The position numbers and the translations under genes are program-made. The notes under the pieces were generated by a model. That model searched no databases. It saw only the letters and a list, made by a program, of their open reading frames with translations, and was not told the DNA's origin. A DNA stretch of 7,179 bases from F1-20-MAGs119 sp964556145 (GTDB taxonomy: Bacteria; Actinomycetota; Acidimicrobiia; Acidimicrobiales; Ilumatobacteraceae): the NCBI GenBank assembly GCA_964556145.1, contig CAZKVD010000076.1, positions 1 through 7,179 of the forward strand. The letters are read 5' to 3'. Each line of letters begins with the position of its first letter. Position 1 is the first letter of the stretch. Of this stretch, positions 6,091 to 7,179 are shown piece after piece.

Positions 6091-6478
6091 ACACCGCCTT
6101 CGCATTCGCTACGCCGAATGCGACATGCAGCAGGTCGTCTTCAACGCGCATTATCTGGCCTATTGCGACGACGCGGTCGATTGTTGGATGCGCGGGGCGC
6201 TCGGTGGCGACCTTCATTCGAAGGGTTTCGACTGCATGGTCAAGCGTGCGGAAATCACCTGGGTCAAGGGCGCGACGTTCGGCCACGACATTGTGATCCG
6301 CCTCGGTGTCACCAAAATCGGTGTGACCAGTTTCGAGGTTCTCGCCGAAGGATTCATCGACGGTGAGGTGAAGAGCTTCGAAGCGAACCTTCTCTACGTC
6401 AGCACCGTTCCGGGAGAGGCCAAGGCAACGCCGGTACCGCCGCACGTTCGCGAGGCATTCTCCGCCTACTCACGCTGA
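6080..6478 (+). CDS. Acyl-CoA thioesterase, YbgC/FadM-type hotdog fold
   Basis: The 132-residue protein has the length and N-terminal pattern of 4-hydroxybenzoyl-CoA-type thioesterases. RIRYAECDMQQVVFNAHYLAY spans residues 8-28, with D15 at the position of the catalytic aspartate in the family pattern D-x-x-G-V-V-[FY]-x-x-x-Y. The usual glycine of that pattern is Q18 here. Later segments (VKRAEITWVKGATFGHDIVI, residues 54-73) fit the beta-sheet of the single hotdog domain, which usually forms dimers or tetramers. Such enzymes hydrolyse acyl-CoA thioesters; the substrate cannot be read from the sequence. It starts at GTG, overlaps the end of argH by 11 bases, and has a strong AGGAGG, so it appears to be the last gene of the arg operon. 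No role in arginine synthesis is known to me; co-expression may be incidental. Confidence 0.85.
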   Translation: MLYEHRLRIRYAECDMQQVVFNAHYLAYCDDAVDCWMRGALGGDLHSKGFDCMVKRAEITWVKGATFGHDIVIRLGVTKIGVTSFEVLAEGFIDGEVKSFEANLLYVSTVPGEAKATPVPPHVREAFSAYSR

Positions 6479-6924
6479 GCCTGGCGTACCAACTTCATCA
6501 GATCGACCAGGTCCTGTGGCCGACCGAGGGCCCACTTGTTGGCGACGATGTCGGCTTTTCCGATGACCGGAAAGTCGACACCGTCCAGGGTCGCGATGAT
6601 GCGTCGTTCCCATGCCTCCTCGAACTCGACGCCGCTGATCGACGTCATCAGATCGATGCGAGTCGGGGTGAAGCCGAGCTGAACGACTGTGTCCGGCTCG
6701 GTGAAGTCTTTGTCGCACAGGCCGCTGTGCTCAAAACCGAATTGGGCAAGACAAGCGATGATCCTCTCTGCGTTCACAGGATCCGGCCAAACCCAAAGAT
6801 CAAAATCTTCGGTCGCGCGGGGCAGTCCGTGGGCACCAAGAGCATGGCCTCCGACGACCATGAACTTGACCTCGTTAGCGATGAATAACTCGAGCAACTC
6901 TTTCGAGTCGGGGAACAGATCCAT
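6466..6924 (-). CDS. Nucleotidyltransferase-fold protein (AbiEii/DUF6036-like), possible toxin-type NTase
   Basis: The predicted protein has 152 residues from ATG 6924. It shows the polymerase-beta-like nucleotidyltransferase core: VVGGHALGAHGLPRATEDFD (23-42) contains the GG motif and the metal-binding D40-x-D42, and TRIDLMTS (88-95) supplies D91 as the likely third carboxylate. The C-terminal NKWALGRPQDLVDLMKL (129-145) matches the N-K-x-A-x-G-R-P-x-D-L-x-D segment common in this group. Start 6924 is chosen over ATG 6969 because GGAGG (6934-6930) lies five bases before it. Relatives include AbiEii-type toxins that transfer nucleotides to RNA, but many members have no known function. It follows a small partner gene on the same strand, and its 3' end overlaps the thioesterase gene by 13 bases tail to tail. 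Bases 6841-6960 are only about 50% G+C, against about 65% in the arg genes, a weak hint of transfer. Confidence 0.85.
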   Translation of the reverse strand: MDLFPDSKELLELFIANEVKFMVVGGHALGAHGLPRATEDFDLWVWPDPVNAERIIACLAQFGFEHSGLCDKDFTEPDTVVQLGFTPTRIDLMTSISGVEFEEAWERRIIATLDGVDFPVIGKADIVANKWALGRPQDLVDLMKLVRQAQRE

Positions 6925-7102
6925 GGAAACCTCCAAAGATGCGTCGACGAAGATGTTCAACGTCGGCAATCAAGACGGAGGGCGATTGGGTTCGCCAATA
7001 GCGGAGGAGGCTGTCCTCGGATTCCTGGAACGTGACGACTTGAGCGACGCGCGCGATGCGGCCACGGGGTGGTCGATCAGCAGTCGGTTCCTGGATGGTC
7101 AC
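6875..7102 (-). CDS. Small hypothetical protein, probable partner of the nucleotidyltransferase
   Basis: The 75-residue product starts at GTG 7102. An in-frame TAG at 7114-7112 leaves no earlier start, and no ATG follows in the frame. The central part, QVVTFQESEDSLLRYW (21-36) followed by RTQSPSVLIADVEHLRRRIF, resembles from memory the short proteins often encoded just upstream of DUF6036/AbiEii-like nucleotidyltransferases: a phi-x-x-F-x-E-x-E-x-x-x-x-x-Y-W pattern, then a helix ending in L-R-R-R. No catalytic motif, signal peptide or membrane segment is visible. The last 16 residues are read from DNA that also encodes the start of the nucleotidyltransferase (50-base overlap) and may be a dispensable tail. 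A TAGAAT six bases before the GTG supports leaderless expression. An antitoxin or accessory role is inference from the pairing only. Confidence 0.6.
   Translation of the reverse strand: MTIQEPTADRPPRGRIARVAQVVTFQESEDSLLRYWRTQSPSVLIADVEHLRRRIFGGFHGSVPRLERVARVIHR
6930..6934 (-). promoter_or_regulatory. Ribosome binding site GGAGG for the nucleotidyltransferase
   Basis: On the minus strand the sequence reads TTTGGAGGTTTCCATG. The five-base gap is close to ideal and selects ATG 6924. The site lies inside the upstream small gene, as expected for translational coupling. Confidence 0.75.
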
Positions 7103-7108
7103 GTGCCG

Positions 7109-7114
7109 ATTCTA
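7109..7114 (-). promoter_or_regulatory. -10 element TAGAAT for the minus-strand gene pair (leaderless start)
   Basis: On the minus strand TAGAAT matches five of six bases of TATAAT and is followed by CGGCAC and then GTG. With a usual 6-7 base distance from -10 to start point, transcription begins at the start codon itself. No Shine-Dalgarno is present. The -35 region is weak (CGACTG, 17 bases upstream). Confidence 0.5.
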
Positions 7115-7179
7115 CGCCGGGGGTGTGTTCACAGTCGGCGTGTACCGATGCCGTGATAACTGCTCGTGGCAAGTGGGTG
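7115..7179. other. Upstream DNA at the window edge, no gene supported
   Basis: This stretch lies upstream of the minus-strand pair. Short open frames run off the edge on both strands, but none shows a recognisable protein motif. I see no RNA gene, repeat or terminator. The end of a further minus-strand gene (reading up to a TGA near 7129) cannot be ruled out. Confidence 0.4.

Noticed and set aside
5040..6296. 418-codon + strand frame across argH and the thioesterase gene
   Set aside because: It overlaps two well-supported genes and its translation is Arg/Ser-rich without family motifs.
6925..6969. Earlier ATG (6969) for the nucleotidyltransferase
   Set aside because: The extra 15 residues lack family resemblance, no Shine-Dalgarno precedes 6969, and GGAGG is well placed for 6924.
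6689..7156. 155-codon + strand frame opposite the nucleotidyltransferase pair
   Set aside because: It is antisense to two better-supported genes, has no motif, and has no clear ribosome binding site.
1..7179. CRISPR arrays, insertion sequences, tRNA or rRNA genes
   Set aside because: I found no regularly spaced repeats, transposase motifs with terminal repeats, or tRNA-like cloverleaf sequence by reading both strands.

Overview
The window is about 63-65% G+C in its coding parts (counted on sample lines). It carries a compact arginine-biosynthesis operon of actinobacterial type. A partial pheT (1-113) is followed by argC, argB, argD, argF, argR and argH, all on the + strand, then a hotdog-fold thioesterase. 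Junctions are stop/start overlaps of 1, 4 or 11 bases, or a 3-base gap. The pheT-to-argC order, argR inside the operon, GTG starts and apparently leaderless promoters all suggest Actinomycetota. A deep lineage such as Acidimicrobiia is possible but cannot be proved from this sequence.

Region by region: 1-113 encodes the last 36 residues of the phenylalanyl-tRNA synthetase beta chain. The 47-base gap at 114-160 holds the operon control region: a perfect 15+15 base inverted repeat with a 6-base spacer. Each arm contains its own ARG-box-like palindrome, and the two box centres lie 20 bases apart. 161-6090 holds argC, argB, argD, argF, argR and argH. 6080-6478 is an acyl-CoA thioesterase of the YbgC/FadM type, translationally coupled to argH. 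On the opposite strand, 6466-7102 holds a two-gene module: a small protein that appears to start without a leader, and a nucleotidyltransferase-fold protein (AbiEii/DUF6036-like). The nucleotidyltransferase gene converges on the thioesterase gene and overlaps its 3' end by 13 bases. 7103-7179 is upstream DNA with one good -10 element for the minus-strand pair.

How the genes work together: ArgB phosphorylates N-acetylglutamate, ArgC reduces it and ArgD transaminates it to N-acetylornithine. After deacetylation or transacetylation by an enzyme not encoded here, ArgF carbamoylates ornithine to citrulline. ArgH splits argininosuccinate to arginine and fumarate. ArgR probably senses arginine and represses the operon, itself included, through the double operator. 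ArgB has the features of an arginine-inhibited kinase, so feedback is expected at both the transcript and the enzyme level. Two steps commonly encoded in actinobacterial arg clusters, argJ and argG, are absent.

Most of the window is ordinary metabolism. The parts most worth a second look are the nested-palindrome operator, the missing argJ and argG, and the minus-strand nucleotidyltransferase with its small partner.
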